Shown here piece after piece: positions 1 to 13,620 of a stretch of 64,000 nucleotides of DNA. The stretch lies in the NCBI RefSeq assembly GCF_000340215.1, contig NW_006921534.1, positions 186,001-250,000 of the forward strand, in the 5' to 3' direction. The translations under genes were made by a program, and so were the position numbers. The stretch's first letter is position 1; each line of letters opens with the position of its first letter. The DNA comes from Pseudocercospora fijiensis CIRAD86 (Eukaryota; Ascomycota; Dothideomycetes; Mycosphaerellales; Mycosphaerellaceae). Under the pieces are notes generated by a model. It saw only the letters and a program-made list of their open reading frames with translations. It did not search any database and was not told the origin of the DNA.

Positions 1-2033
1 GGTTACGTAACTTAGAGCCTAAGGTATCTACCGAGCGGATAAAAAGCCTCTTCCGCGAGAGAGCCTCTCTCTCTTTCTTCTTTAACTCGTTATTAATTTA
101 GATAGCTACTTAATTAATATCTTAATAGGTAACGAGAAGAAACGGCTATAAGTAAGTTTAGCGGCTATAGGCGAGGTCTACTAATAGAAAGCAAACGTTT
201 TAGTATAAACATTCTAATATCCCTATTTAGTATTAGAAGGACGTATAGCCGCGCCTACGCTATATACTCGAATATTATAATACTAGAATATTTAGCTCTA
301 GGATCTAGTAAACTTAAAATACTCCGAGTCGAGATTCTTTTCTAGATTCTAAGATAACTACTAGGTATTAAGACTTAAGAAATTATAATACTCTTGTTAG
401 TAGGTAAAGCTTTAAGTTATACTTTTTGGATTTCTAAAAACAGTAAAGTATAACTTAGAAAAAGCTAAAGTACTATATTGCTTATTTCTTTTTCCTAGCT
501 TTAGTTTCGTAGAAAATCTATAAATTTTATGTTTTTTTATAATAATATATAAAAAATAGAGTACCCTTCTACTATATTACGAAGCTATAAACCTACTAGA
601 AAAAAAGATAAATTAGAAGTAAAATGTCTAGAAAAGCGATTTTCTTTCCTTTATATCTTTTTATCTAGAAGGCTTACGGCTTAGTAATATAGAATAAAAA
701 TGCTCTAGTTTTAGTATAGTATTAGGCAAAAGTCTAACTTTTATAAGTTACCTATTTATCGTTCTAGAGTAGCTTAGGATCGCTCGCGGTAGCTTACGAT
801 TAATAGGATCGATAGGATCGATAGAATTAGTAAAAAAGTTTTCGTAACGTATTCTACGATAGTAGCTTCTTACCGCGTAACGCTATTACGTTTTAACCGG
901 TAGCCGAGAGGGTTTCTAAGAGTTCTTTTAGGATCTCGTTTATAGACTAGTGTTATATTATATTAGCTTTAGTAGATCTAGCCTAGCTAAAGGCTTCCGC
1001 GTATTAGAGCGTAGAGCGCGTAGCTTATAGCTAGGCTTCTATTATTTATTACCTAGTATAAAGACTCTCGAAGGTACGATAAATCTTATTCCTAGTTATC
1101 TCTAGTATAGTAGAGATAGCGTTCTCCTAGCTATCTTACTCGGGTTTCTAACGAACCCTAGTATTTTCTATAATAAGGATTAAATCTAATATTATAGGTA
1201 AGTAACGCGTACGTAGATACTAGATATAAGACTTAATAGGTTCGATAAAGAGCTAAGTCTATCTACGTAAATCCGAAAAGTTTTATATAGTATACTAAGC
1301 GCTAAGTAGTAGGTTAGAATCGCGTAGGCCGAATACCTAAGGCTAGTACTTTCTATCTAGGGTATACTAGCCTTTTATAATAGGCCTCTATAGCTAGTAT
1401 AACCTATTATAGTATAGATAGCTATACTTAGTAAAATAAGATAGTAGACTTATATCTTAGGCCGTAGTAATAAGAGCCCTATAATAGAGATACTACTAGA
1501 GTATTCTAGAAATAGCCTATAATACTATATTAATAATTCTATATTTCTACTAAAGGAGGCCTCTTTTATAGGCTTAGCGACCGCCGACTGGCTATCTTAT
1601 AAGAATATAGGGCTAGTTACTAGCAAATACGATATAGTTTAGTAGTTCTATAAAATAGATATATTAAGTAAATATAGCTTAGCTCTATTTTAGCTTTAGA
1701 AATCTAATATAAGTAGACTATATAATATAGGACTACTCTTATAGTATTAGACTATTTATATATAGAGTCTTAAGTATTTTCCTTAAAGCGTTAAAGAGTT
1801 ATTTTAATTTTAAGAATTCGGAAATCTAGATAGTATATAGGAAAAACTTCTACTAGAGCCTAATCTAGAAGCGGACGTTATTAATATATTCCTACCTAAT
1901 ATTAAAAACGAAAAACTTCTAGTTTCTACTATCTCTTCTCTATAAATACTTCTTATCGAAAGCTTGTTACAACTCGTCTCTATAATACCTAGCTTACGTA
2001 CGAAGTTGCCTACTTCCGATATACACAAATCTA
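1..2033. other. RIP-mutated repeat island (left edge)
   Basis: The stretch is almost free of CpA/TpG and very rich in TpA, while CpG, GpC and CpC are kept. This is the signature of repeat-induced point mutation. It contains no intact gene. A TIR-element fragment occupies 326-855. From about 1780 to 2030 the plus strand reads as a mostly open, Leu/Ser-rich peptide with TAG interruptions that I could not assign. The island runs up to the stop codon of the alpha-1,3-glucan synthase gene, so that gene's 3' UTR must lie in RIP-mutated DNA. Confidence 0.8.
326..855 (+). repeat. Partial copy of GATC-rich TIR element
   Basis: About 530 bp match 44117-44653 at high identity, sharing for example the blocks beginning tcgagattcttttctagatt and agctttagtttcgtagaaaa. 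The copy ends with GGATCGATAGGATCG-type subterminal repeats and the terminus gttttcgtaacgtat, like the complete copy nested in the gypsy element. The other half and its TIR are not present here, so this is a 3' fragment. No coding capacity is seen. Confidence 0.75.
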
Positions 2034-5000
2034 TTACGGCTTCTGCAGCTGTTCCTTCCTATAAAACTTGTAGAAACCAACACAAAGCGCCAAATTCGCG
2101 ATCAAAGCAATCCAAAACCATGCACTCCACAGAGCGGCGAGACCACCACCGATGTCTGGAGAAATGGGTCCGGGGCCCAGTCTGTTGGGAGCGACAGCGC
2201 GGCCGAGGATGGTGGCCATGGAACCGAGGACCTGAGCGGCGGTGAGGGCGAAAGCGACATGGTTTCTCGTCAAAGTTCCCAGCATGATCATGCCGATACC
2301 GACGCCATGGATAGAGTCGAGCACGCCGAGCCAGAGCCAAAGAGATCGGGAAAGCAAGGCGCTGGAGATGTAGATGGCTCCGGTGTCAACGCTGCCGGGA
2401 GCCCAAGGGAGCCAGAGACCGATGTTTGATGTAGCCCACCAGATTTGCGCCCATCGAGGAGCGCCGAGGCCGATGGCGAAGAGTGGTAGAATCCATGAGT
2501 GTGATCTGGACAAGTGTGCGAAGAGTGCGCAGAAGGCGGCCCAGATGAAGATGAAGAATAGGAGGACGAGGAGGAGGATGTGCCAGGCTGGTGTGTGGAT
2601 GCTGCTGAAGAGGAAAGACCAGTTGCGTCCGTACGGGGCGGAGAGGAAGAAGTTTTGCACTACCGCGGTGACGAAGAACCAGAGCACGACCTTGCGGCGA
2701 GCGATGGACTTGTAGAAGCTGGGCATTTTGCCAGGAGCTTGGCGGTAGTATGATGGAAGACCTAGCCACATGATGAGACAGATCGCCCCGAGGAAGCCTG
2801 CGATTGGGAGGGTGATGGCAGTAGCTTTCCAAGTGCCCACGACCGAGTCCTGGCTTGCTTGGAAGCCCAACGCTCGTTGACGGGACAGAAAGCTGCCCCA
2901 GTACCAAAGTGCAACGACGTATAGTTGCTGCGAGCCTTGGATGACGCAGGCTCTGAAGACCCAGGATTTCACCGGAGCGCCGCCTTCGTCTCCGAAATTC
3001 AGTGCGAAGAACAGAGCACCGGAAGCGGAAGCAACGGTGTAGAATGCGGTGCCCAAGTTTTGAACCCAACCTCTCCCATCCATCGTGGGCGCGAAGTGAG
3101 CGATGCCGACGAAGAAGAATGCCAGTCCGTAGAAGAGGAATGGCAGCGAGAGGGAAACGTGAGAGGCGCAGCGTCGGAAGCAGAGCCACCAGATGGACGA
3201 GGCGACCAGGTAAATCGAGGCTACAACGTAGAGTTTCGTTGCACTTTGACCGACCTCACCCGTCAGGAGGGTGATCTGGTAGCTGTTGGCTGCAATGATC
3301 TGGCCGAGAGCCATGAAGTATGCATAAAGCGGCCAAGCACCAACACGAACTTGCATCCATTTGCGAAGGCCTGTGGGAGGCTTGTATTCATCACCAAGGT
3401 AGAAGTCAGCGACGTGGATTTCCGACTTTGCGGACGCATTGTCCGCAGTCGCTGGCTCCGAAGGGGCGATGGATTCAGGACGAGTCGTAGCACCGTCACG
3501 CTTGAGCATACCGAGTTTGGCATTTCGGAACTCAGTGAACCATTCCTTCTCAGATTTGACCAGGAATTCTTCGATGCAGTTGCTTGATTCGGAGTTGCTG
3601 GCGTCCAGGGTTCCGAGTTTGCGCCCGAATGCTCGGTAGAAATGGCCATTGGTGTCGGTGAAGAAAGGGTCGACTTTTTGGAGATTGAAGTCCGTCTTCT
3701 CGCCCACGATGTTTTGCATTGAAAGCCCAGACACTGTTCGTGGAATGATACTCGTGCGGGCCGTGGAGAAGTTGACCGTGCTGGCACGGTTGTTTTGCGG
3801 AAGAGCCATGCTTGATCGAGTCCTGGCTGGCTTCGAGAGGCCCGGCGATGAAGGCTCAGAACAGTCTTCGGGCTGGATCGGCGAGACGCAGCGCGGTGTA
3901 TGAACGGAGCATTCGGAACGATTGTCGTCGTTAATCATCTGGCGCAGGCTTGGGAAAGGATGACTTGACTCTCTGTACTCCCGAACGATATCGGTGGCCA
4001 TCGGAGGAAGTGGCTCTCGGTCTCCAACGATGATTTCGTCGTCGTCAAGGATCTGCTCGCTTTGGCTTCCATCCCAGGATACGTGACTGCTCGGACCATA
4101 CATCGATCCTCTGGGTGTATGCCTTGCTCCAGAGCCGAGGGTTGGATGTATACTCGGGTGAGGATGCACCAGAGTGATCGTGGAGCTGGACCAGGAGTTC
4201 TTCTCTGCAGCGACTTTGTCATGGGTACGGATTGATGTGGACTGCAGAACTTCGAGCTCCTCAACCCATTGCTGGACTGGGAAACGCTGCTTAGCCGATC
4301 GGGCTCTCATCATGGCTCTGGTCTTGACGGGCGAGCTGAGGGCTCCACGAATGGCGTCCTTGAATTGATGGAGCAAGTGAGCAGTGGTGGTACTCTCGAC
4401 AGTATACCACCAGCCAGGCATTTGACCCAAGCCACCTGCAAGGCATCGTTAGCGAGACATTGTGAGGAGGATTGCATGCGGAGACCCGTACCAACTCTTG
4501 CACCAACCCCGAGCGCACCCTTTCTGCCAAACTCCACTGCGACAAGGCCAAAGGGCTCGTCACGAGATGGGATCAGGGCGAACTCGGCTCCAGAGAAGAT
4601 GAAAGGCGGCAACGCGGTAAAGACTGGCTTCGAACACACTCGCTTTGGATAGAGCTCCATCAGGCGGTCGAACTTCAGCGCGGCAAACTTTCCATACAGG
4701 TCAATCACAGGTCCTACAGTGATCAACTGAGCGTTTGGATGCGCTTCGAGAATTGCCGGGAAAGCGTCTGCGATCAAGTCAATTCCCTTTTGCCTGCGGA
4801 CAATCAGTCAGCAAGCCACATTCAAAATCAGCATTTGAACCCACATGGACCATCTTCCGACAAAGACAAAAAGCTCAGCTTTCGGATCCGGCTCGAGACC
4901 GGCCCATTCTTGTGCTTGGACACGATCGTTGAGACGCTTCTCCTCGAAGTCTTCGTCGATATGGATGTCCTTCTGGTCAGGCAGCTTCTTGTCCCAGACT

Positions 5001-8000
5001 GCGGTGTCAGAAGGATCCGGGTTCTGAAGTGCCTGGACTTCCTTCAGACCCCAGAAGATTGGGTACCTGGTGTATGCTCGAGCACCGTATTTCTTCGAGA
5101 CACCCACAGCTCCGAAGCTGAACTCGTGTCAGCATGCATTTCGCAATTTGTCATGCGTGAAATGAGTTGCTTACCCTTCCTGGTGGATTCTCAAGTAAGA
5201 GGCTCCAGCGTGCAGCAGGTTGAAGATCTCGCCATATTGTACGTACTCGGAAACGACGTTTGGCGGCAGGTTGAAGACAGAGCAAACCTCGTCTCGCTCC
5301 TTTCTCGTCCGCATCGGCCAGAGTCCTTGAAACTCTGCGTTGTGGAGCGAGAGACAGACGGGGATGGTCCTGGGCAAGATGTATAATGGCGCCACGGTGC
5401 CGTGGTAGTCGTTGATGTGGTACAACTCAATGGGGAAGCGAACAAGTGCTTGAGCTACGCACTGGTTCCACGCCGAATAGTAGATGGCAGAATCGAGATC
5501 GTCCATTCGTGCCGGGTATGGCTCAGCCTTGGTTTGTTGTCGGAAGATTGGTGCGTCGAGAAGGACGTAAGTGATGTTGCGCAGCTTGTGGTACTCTGCA
5601 ACTGTGTCAGCTTGCTTCACGAATTCCCACGCGTTGGGATCACCACTTACGGACGTTAACGTCGTACGTCTTGCCCATGACAGCGACTGTCATCGGCATT
5701 GCCAGCTCATCCTGAGGATACTCAATGCCACCAACACAAGGAACGACCCAGATGAGATCCTGATGCTCAAGATTCTTACCCATCAGTTGAGCCATGACTC
5801 CCAAACCTCCGATCTTGATCTTGATGTTCCAGTCCTCAATGTCGTACTCCATCGTCGCGATGAGCACCGTGCGACGAGTGTCCGGGAGGTTCATGAATTC
5901 CTCGCCCTTGCGAGACCAGATCTGGGAGCCTCTGGTGAAGATCGAAGAGCTGTCCTTCAGCTTCGTAATCAGACTCTTGTGTTCATCCGCACTCTCTTTC
6001 GGGAAGTACTTTCGAAGAGGAGCAGGGATGAGACCCATAAGTCCCAGCTTTTCGGAAACCCCGATCTTGTTGAACTTGATCTTGTAGAAGCTGCCGACGA
6101 AGATGTATGTCGATAGTGCTGCTGTGGTGAGCGGTGCGACCCAGAGAATCACGTAAAGTGCGAGCTGCCACCACATGGAGCCCGTGGGATCCAGGCGGAA
6201 GCGCAAGTTGCCGTCATTTACAACGAGCCTCCAGGCCAGGTATGGCTTCGATGGAGGAGCCGTGACGTTGAGCACGAGTTTGGCGAGCGATGAGGGTGGT
6301 AGCTGGTCCAGAACAGAGTCACCATCAATATCACCCAACACCATGCGCTGATCAGGAGTGCCATCTGGTCCCATTCCCCAGACATTGATCTGGCCGATTG
6401 TCCCGTCGTTGGACCACTCACGATTCCAGTTGAATGTCCAGGTGTAATCATCCGTGAGCTTCATTCTGTTGTCAAGACCTGCATCGTAGCCGTATGCGTT
6501 GTACGGACCATTGAGGTACATGTGCGGGAATCTGCGAGGCTTGCTGTGCAGATCTCCCTGCTGTACATGACTGCTCGAGCCTCCGAGACGGCTGAAGTAT
6601 TCAACGCGGACATGCTCGCCCTTCCACGACTTGGAGTTTGCATTGGCACAGGGGTGCGCAGATACTGTCTCCACGCCTCCTTGGTATGGTGTCCACTCTG
6701 AGAAGCAACCGGCAAAGTCAGTGGAGTATCGGTAGAGATCCGCGCCGGCCGCAGAGTGGTTGAGTGTGATTTGGCCGTGCGAGCTCTGTGCGAGAAGAGT
6801 CGTGGAGTAATTTGCAGATCGAGTGAAGACCATAGGGTTGTTCTCTTGTCCAACGCGGAATAAGAAATGATCGCGAGACTCCGTGGTAACGTTGTGACGC
6901 TGCTGGGGCATGTGGACTGCGTGTGGTCGATCGACGGTCATGCGATGAATGCCGTTCGATACATTCCTGATCGTGGCCGACCACGAGAACATGGAAGGAA
7001 TCTCTGCCACCCAGGATGTCTCTGCTGATTCATTGACTTGACCACATCTGACACTGTCGCGGTCAATGTACGGATAGATGCCAGTTTCGGTCTTGGAGCT
7101 GAAGCTGATGCTATCGGTGATGCTGTCGCATTCCATATCTGAAGAGAAGTCCAGTGCTAGCCGGATGTCTTCTATGCCCGAGGTGTCGGTGTTGTTGGAA
7201 AGGAAGCGAGCATCATGTCCGGGGAGGAACTTGGTGATCACAGGCTTTGGACCAACCCACTGACTCTTTGGAACGTACGCACGGAAATCGTAGGCCTTCA
7301 TAGCGAGCTTGTTAAGACAGCCATTGGGTTCGGTGGAACCCCCCATGCCTAGATATTGGGTGCCGTTCATCAGAGTGTGCTCATCATAAGGATAGATCAG
7401 GTTCTTCACGGTTGTACCTCCGGGGAAGGGTGAAATCAACGATGTCGAGTTAAGGTCAGTCGCGTTGTCTCGGCAGTCGAATTGGTACGTCTGGCTGGCG
7501 TTCAGGTTCGAATAGAGCAGCCATACTGGAGTCGCTGGCTGTGGATGGTTTCGCGTTCCATTCCCGTGCCGAGGGCTGGTGAGATTCTGGATCGCTGGCA
7601 GGCTATTTCGCAGCACACTCCACAACCCCGTCTCAGTCGGGACGCCACTGGAACCCGCATAAAACACCTCCCAGGTCTGGTTGGACAGCTGCTGCAAGAA
7701 GAATCCATCATTCAGAACTGGGAAAGCTTCGCGAAGGTGAAAGAAATGGCGGAGGATATTTCGAACAGGGGCAGAAGGGTCGCGGTGATCGGCACTGACA
7801 GAGTCATCGTTGCATCCATGCCGCGCTCGATCCCAGGGCATCTGATAGTACTGGCTCGAGTCGAGGGCATAACAGCCGTGAGTCTGCCACGCGGTCTGAG
7901 TTGACATCGGCTGTCGACCGAAGATGTAATTGTCATTCGTGCTGTCCAGGACGTGGAAGGTCTGCTCCTCGCCCCACAGTAGCTTCGGAATGCCAGGCAT

Positions 8001-9528
8001 CAGCAGAATGGTGATGAAGTGACCCAGCAATTGACGCTCAACACCGCGCTCAATTGCCGGCCAGCGGAAGACATCCTGGTTAGTGACTCCATACATGTGG
8101 CGCGGATCAAAGACACCGGTGTTCGCGTTGATCATGTCGTTGGTGAGCAGGAACGTGTTCCACTGATCGATCCAATTCCGCGGTCCATCGTAACCAGCTT
8201 CGAGATTACCATCCATACCGAGAAATCTAGTCAGAGAGCGGTAGGTAGTGTAGTGGAAAGCCGCGCCATCGAGGGCGACCTGGTCTTTGCCGCGGACAAA
8301 GTAGTCATCAGGCGAATCGCGTGTGAGCTGGACGGCTTGCGTGATGTTGTCAGGCACCTGGTCTGGCTGTCGTCCACGACCGATGTAGATTGAGCCGAAC
8401 GAGTTTCCACCAGTGACTTCGCCCGGCAAGAAGAAGTTCTCCTTGCCATATCTTCTCGCGCATGTTCTCGTCGCAGCACTCATATCTGCCATCGCGTCGA
8501 CAGTGGCCTGAACAGCCTTGTCATAACGGAAGCCATCAATGTCAAGCTGGGCGATGGCCATGCAGTAGAAGTGCTCCAGCTTAGCTCGAACGGAAGGCTG
8601 CCACTCACGGAGACGATCTTGCACCGAGGCGAACTTTGAAAGTTGACGGCGCCAATCCGGATAGACACCGAATGCCTCCGTATCTCCATACTGATCGAAC
8701 TCCGACATGTAGCATCCCTTCATCTGGTCCTTGATCTCTTGGTCGATGGGGAAACCGGTCTCGTTCCAGAAGCGCGGATATGTGCAATTCTCCGTGTACT
8801 CGTTGCCGATGTCAAAGTCCCAATAGTGACGATTTGACTTCCACAGCACGCGATGCTCTTGAAGTGTGAATGGAGTAGTCGTGTTGAGGTACCCTTCAAA
8901 GCCAATCAGGTCGCCAAGCGTCGCGAACGTATTGTCAAGCACGACATACATTCCACGTGCATGAATCTCATCGACGGCAACTCTCCACATGTCGAGGGAG
9001 CCAAAGTGAGGATCGAGAAGGGTGAGATCGAGCGGCGAGTAGGAATCGTATTGCCATGGCGCATTCATGAATGGAGAGCCAGCAATGTATAGACCCTGTC
9101 GCAACACATTAGCCGCATGCTGCAACCTTCCAATCCAGTGCACCTACTTTGACTCCCATTCCTTGTATGTAATCGAGCGTATCGACAAGACCTTGAAGGT
9201 CGCCACCATGTCGCATTTGATTGGAGTCGGTGACACGTTCGAAGGCGCTGTTGTTGTAGTTGTCGTTGTAAGGATCGCCATTGACGAAACGGTCGAGGAA
9301 GAGGGTGTAGAATGGGAACCTCCAGTTGTCTGGCGAAGCAGTAAAGTTGTGGCCTGTCCATTCTCCCCAGAAGTCTAGAGGATCGATGGCAGTCTGGTTT
9401 TGATTGAGGTTGACCTCGGTGTAGGCCTGATCAAACTTGTATGCTGTGGCTGAAGAACCACAAAGAACGCTCAAAACAACGCACCCCCAAACACCCATCG
9501 TAGAATGTACTGTGCCGATTTGCACCAA
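2034..9528 (-). CDS. AGS1: Cell wall alpha-1,3-glucan synthase
   Basis: This large membrane enzyme polymerises alpha-1,3-glucan of the fungal cell wall. I place six exons at 9528-9148, 9095-5651, 5595-5175, 5117-4845, 4793-4492 and 4435-2034. All introns are GT...AG and 51-57 bp, and the phases close, giving 2407 aa, the normal family length. In order the protein has: a signal peptide (about 1-28); a GH13 amylase-like domain with GFRYDKA (nucleophile Asp) and PGEVTGG (acid/base Glu); a membrane segment before the synthase domain; a GT5 glycogen/starch-synthase-like domain starting near residue 1200 with [11 protein letters not shown] at about 1221 and [12 protein letters not shown] near its end; and a multi-pass C-terminal domain from about 1970 ending RKEQLQKP. 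The start is the Met before the signal peptide. No alpha-amylase gene, a common AGS1 neighbour, is visible. The stop codon touches RIP-mutated DNA. Confidence 0.95.
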
Positions 9529-10909
9529 CGAAAATGTATAGCAAAAAAGGGAAACGAGTGAGGAGGATCAACGAAGCTCTTGAAAAGCCAAGGTCGCTGT
9601 AATCCTACTGATACTAAACGAACGACATGCCGGGCCTGGGCGAGATGGACAGAACGATAACTTGGAAGATGCGCAAGGCTGGACGCATTGTGATGGCAGG
9701 GCTTGCCACCGACAACTCGCTGCATCGTTGAGACTGCCATGCCGCCATCGAGCTCCGTGAAAAGGTCCGCTTGCCCAAAGGAGACCAGGGGAGATCGGGA
9801 GCTGACTGTAATGGACTGTGCCTTTGGCTAGCGAGACGCCATGAGAGCCTCGTGGGCGCTACCAGGCTGAGCAGGCTCTCCGATTCCTTTCGGCAGCTTC
9901 GGAACTTGGAAGCATAAGAAACGTGTGCGCAGTCATTCCACAGCGTTCGGCTTGCCATGTGTCGTTGTTCGGAACTGGTTCGGCTCTGCCGCGTGAATGG
10001 GGGGGGGCAGTGAACCGGCTGAGATCTCGTGCGAGAGCTAGGAAGAGTGTACAGGTGCACACAGAGGCCGGGAAGTGGTTGTCGGTGATGAGGTTTGCTG
10101 TTTGCTGGCCTGATTGAAGATTCAGTGTCCAAGTTTCCTATTTGGGAAGATGACATTCTGTGCATGCCATTTACGGCAAGCGTGCTCATGCAAGCTCATA
10201 CAGTATTAGCTCGCTCGCTGCCGTGCCGGTCGCTCGATCTGGTCCCGATCAAGAGATAAAGCTAAGTTGATGCTACGACAGGGCACTCTGCACTATGCAG
10301 GAGCTTGTCTTGTTGAGTTGGCAAGCGCCTGGCGTCCGGGAGCGCAGGCCTGTGATGACCATAGCGATCTTTGCCATCCATCTACAAGAAAGAGTTGGAA
10401 GGATGCGGCAATTCTGTTCTGTTCATGCAAGGCTAGTAGTGTGTGATGTGTTCGGAGCGACTTGCGCCAATTTCGGGGATCCGTCGGGAGGCTTTTTGAT
10501 CGAAAACGTTTCCAGCGTCATTGGCGCCCTGAGACAATAAGAATGCAGCTGTACAGAGAACTAAAGCAGCGATGTTGTTATCATCTGAGGTCCTGATAGG
10601 AGGTGGGTATTACCAAAAGAAGTGGCATGCCCTGCCAAGAATACCTCGTCGAAGAAGTATGAGACATGGCGTCGCGTCGTGTTGGGGAAGTTTCTGCCTT
10701 GGATTCATCAGGGATTCTATATAGGCCCGGATGGATGCCGGAGAGATTTTAGGTATTCAAAAAAGTTCTCCGAGTGATTTGAACACACATTGCAAGCAAG
10801 CGGATGGGATGGGGCCAAGAAAGTGTTGGGTCGGAGACACGGAGGCAGGAAATGTTCGTGGGAGCGAAGAAGATAATGTCGCATCACCATCCATCCCATC
10901 GCGCGATGC
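9529..10909. promoter_or_regulatory. AGS1 upstream region / RTT106 3' flank
   Basis: This is ordinary-composition DNA between the AGS1 start and the RTT106 stop, both genes being on the minus strand. It should hold the AGS1 promoter and 5' UTR and the RTT106 3' UTR. It includes a run of nine or ten G near 9998. Short open frames here lack family features and I do not call a gene. Confidence 0.5.
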
Positions 10910-12268
10910 TCATTCGTCGTCCTCATAATGTTCCTCGCCATCCACCTCTCCACCTTCCTCCTCCTCGCTATCCTCACCCTCCCCATCACTCTCACCTCCA
11001 GACTCCACATAATCCTCTTCCTCCTCATCTTCAGCATCCTGCAACTCCTGCTCCGCCCTCTGCAAATCCGTCAACCCATCCTCGCCCACAGCATCACCAC
11101 CCACCTCTTCACCATTTGTCTTCGCCTCCCCCTTCTTCTCCTTGTTCACATTATACTCCTTCGCCCTCCTCGTTGCAGCCATGCTCGCATCATTCAGCTG
11201 ATGACGTTTGATGTACTCGTCGATACCCGCGAAATCCGCTTGGTCGAGCATACTGAATTCGATCTCTTGAGAATCGGATGCTGCGATGACGAGATTGAAA
11301 GTTCGTTGGAGCACGGATGTGTAGCTGATGGATTCGATGGCGGAGAAGGGGAAGAAGGATAAAGGTTTTTTGAAGGCGAAGAGGATGCCGTTGGGGAGGA
11401 AGAAGAGGTAGCCTGGGAGATGTTCATGTCAGTATGGGACCCGGGGTGGATGTTGATGGGTTGGTGCCTGCTTACCCTCTTTCGTGCCTCGATGTGCTTT
11501 GACATGATATCCCTTCTCGCCTTTTCGATGGGATTGGGGTATGCTGCTTGCGAATTCGGCTTCGGTGGGTTTTATGACTTGTCTTCGATCAGGTTGAAGT
11601 AGAGCGTTGAGCTCTGCGTCTGTCACTGTGATGTATGTGTCTCCTTCCACCTTTGCGCGCGTCGAGGAGTTGGCGTCATCGGGCTTCGTTTCGTTCATGG
11701 TAAATACGATCTGCTCGCATGGTGTGCCATCTGGGTTTGTCGCGCCTGCTTTGGGCAAGATGACGAAATTCGATTGTCGTTGTTGTTTCTCTGGTACTGG
11801 AAGGCAGAATACTTGGTCGATCTGCGCGTTCGAAAGGGTGTACTCGGTCTCATTTGTGGTGTTGTTCAGCAAGCGCACTTCCCTCTTCCTCGGTTCTGAT
11901 TGATCCGCTATGATCTGCAGCTTCAGCTTCTTCCTCGCTGGGACTGCACAGCTGACATTCTTGCATTCAAAGGCCAACGCGGGCTGGGCGATATGAGAGC
12001 TGTGGGTGCCATTCGCGGTCGACTGGTGATTTGACGAAGTCGCTTCGTCCAATTTGCGCTTCTTCGAGTTCGTCGCCTGCGCACCGCTGCCGCTGCCACT
12101 ACCACTGCCACCACCACCACCCGTAGCTACGACATGCTTCGCAATGTCCCCGAATAAGGCCGGCAACTCGCGTTGGTATCGATTTGCCGTATCGATAATC
12201 CTTGTCGCCAATGCTGGGTCGGTGTGGAAAGCTGTTTGGACGTCCTGCGCCCACTGTTGACCTGCCAT
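10910..12268 (-). CDS. RTT106: Histone chaperone Rtt106
   Basis: Rtt106 is a nuclear H3-H4 chaperone acting in replication-coupled and replication-independent nucleosome assembly. Two exons, 12268-11476 and 11412-10910, flank a 63-bp GT...AG intron, giving 431 aa. Visible features are an N-terminal helical region, a Gly/Ser linker followed by a basic SKKRKLD segment (possible NLS), the paired PH-like core spanning the splice junction ([16 protein letters not shown], then [18 protein letters not shown]), and a long acidic Glu/Asp tail typical of this family. The joined sequence across the intron is GTKEG-YLFFLP, a normal PH-domain strand. The upstream region turns into RIP-mutated DNA about 120 bp before the start codon. 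Confidence 0.92.
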
Positions 12269-12639
12269 ATGGCGAGGTTGCGGCCGTTAGCGGTATATCA
12301 GATGCGGCGACGCTGTGTGTTGTTTCGCGCGACGCTGTGGTGAAGGACGCGTTCGCGCTCCCACTTCGGCTTGTCGTAGGGAGGCCCATATATACTAGAG
12401 GCTCAATGCGGTGTTTCTTATACTTCTTACCGCTATTACTACCTAATCCTTTATATTTAACCCTCTACGACTCGTACTATACTCGCTATCGACTCGTAGA
12501 ATACCTCTACGTATCGATTTATTACTATAGAAGGCTTAGATAATATCTTAAGTCTATAGTAATACTATATAAGAAGTAAGCGTATAGTATCTTATATAGG
12601 AGACCGGTTATTATATATCCCTTAATATACTTAAACGAA

Positions 12640-13620
12640 GACTTAAAGAGTAGAATATTAATTATAGCTACTATACTTACTATTACTAAGTTAATAATAT
12701 CGAGATACTAAAGATTTAGGTTATATATACCTTCTATATTCTACGGTTAACTAATAAAAAGACAGTTCGAGTACTATAGGCGGATAGGTTTAAAATTAGC
12801 TAGCGAAGATATTAACGGATACGTTAAAAGCTTAGATTAAAGAAGATATTACTAATAGATAGATAGATAGAAGCGAAAGAGTAGATAGTAGAGGTCTTAT
12901 AGAAAGAGCTAGAGAAGTCTATAGTAGAGTCTTTTAGCCGATAGTACCTATATACCTATATTAGGTCTAAATATAATATTATTAGTAGAGATTAGCTATA
13001 TCGTATAGCTTTCTTACTAAATCCTAAAGGGTTATAAGTCCGCCGTAAGCGGACGCGAGAGTACTATAGAGCGATTATTATACCCGGCCCTAGTTATATA
13101 ATATTAATAGATACTTACTATAAATTCGAGTATTAGAGAATATAGATCTACGTAGCGATTAATATTTACTCGCGTTATATTATTTGGATCTATATAGTTA
13201 TTACTAGCTAGATAGCTATCTCTATACTAGCTTAATACCTTATAACGATCCGGAATAGTAGTATAATACTATAGATTATCTAATTAGACTATAGGGTAGA
13301 GAAGATTCTAGCTATAGACGCTTGCTATAAGACTCGCCTTGCGAGTCGTAGTAACTAGGAATAACCGCTAGCCTTCGAGGACTACTTTAAATATAGTACG
13401 AGTAAGATAAACTGGCGGATTAAGGTATAGTAGCGTTAGTAAGCACCCGTACTTAATAGCTAGAGAGGCTATTTCTACGAGTTACTACGCGAGTTACTAT
13501 ATAATACTAAGCTACTAGCGGATCGGATTGCCTTCCTTATAATCTATATACTAATTATATATAATAAAGTCCTCGAATTTATCTACCTCTAGAATAGCTA
13601 TTATATCTAGAAGTAGGCTA
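12640..13620 (+). pseudogene. DDE integrase-core transposase relic
   Basis: The plus-strand translation, read through TAG codons, resembles the fungal 'integrase core domain' proteins with an rve-like DDE fold. It has a basic segment VRRKRTREYYRA, then PGPSYIILIDTYYKFEY, which corresponds to the conserved PGPNYxWHxDxxxKL block with the first catalytic Asp. Next come a block like YVAINIYSRYIIWIYI and a remnant of the DRG block. A late segment RIKVQ is where the family has RIExxW; the catalytic Glu codon GAG reads AAG, as expected for TpG to TpA change. No inverted repeats were identified, so the element boundaries are unknown. Confidence 0.6.

Noticed and set aside
9614..10189. Minus-strand open frame of 191 codons upstream of AGS1
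   Set aside because: Ser/Arg-rich composition without any family motif, lying where the AGS1 promoter and 5' UTR are expected; looks like chance openness in GC-rich DNA.
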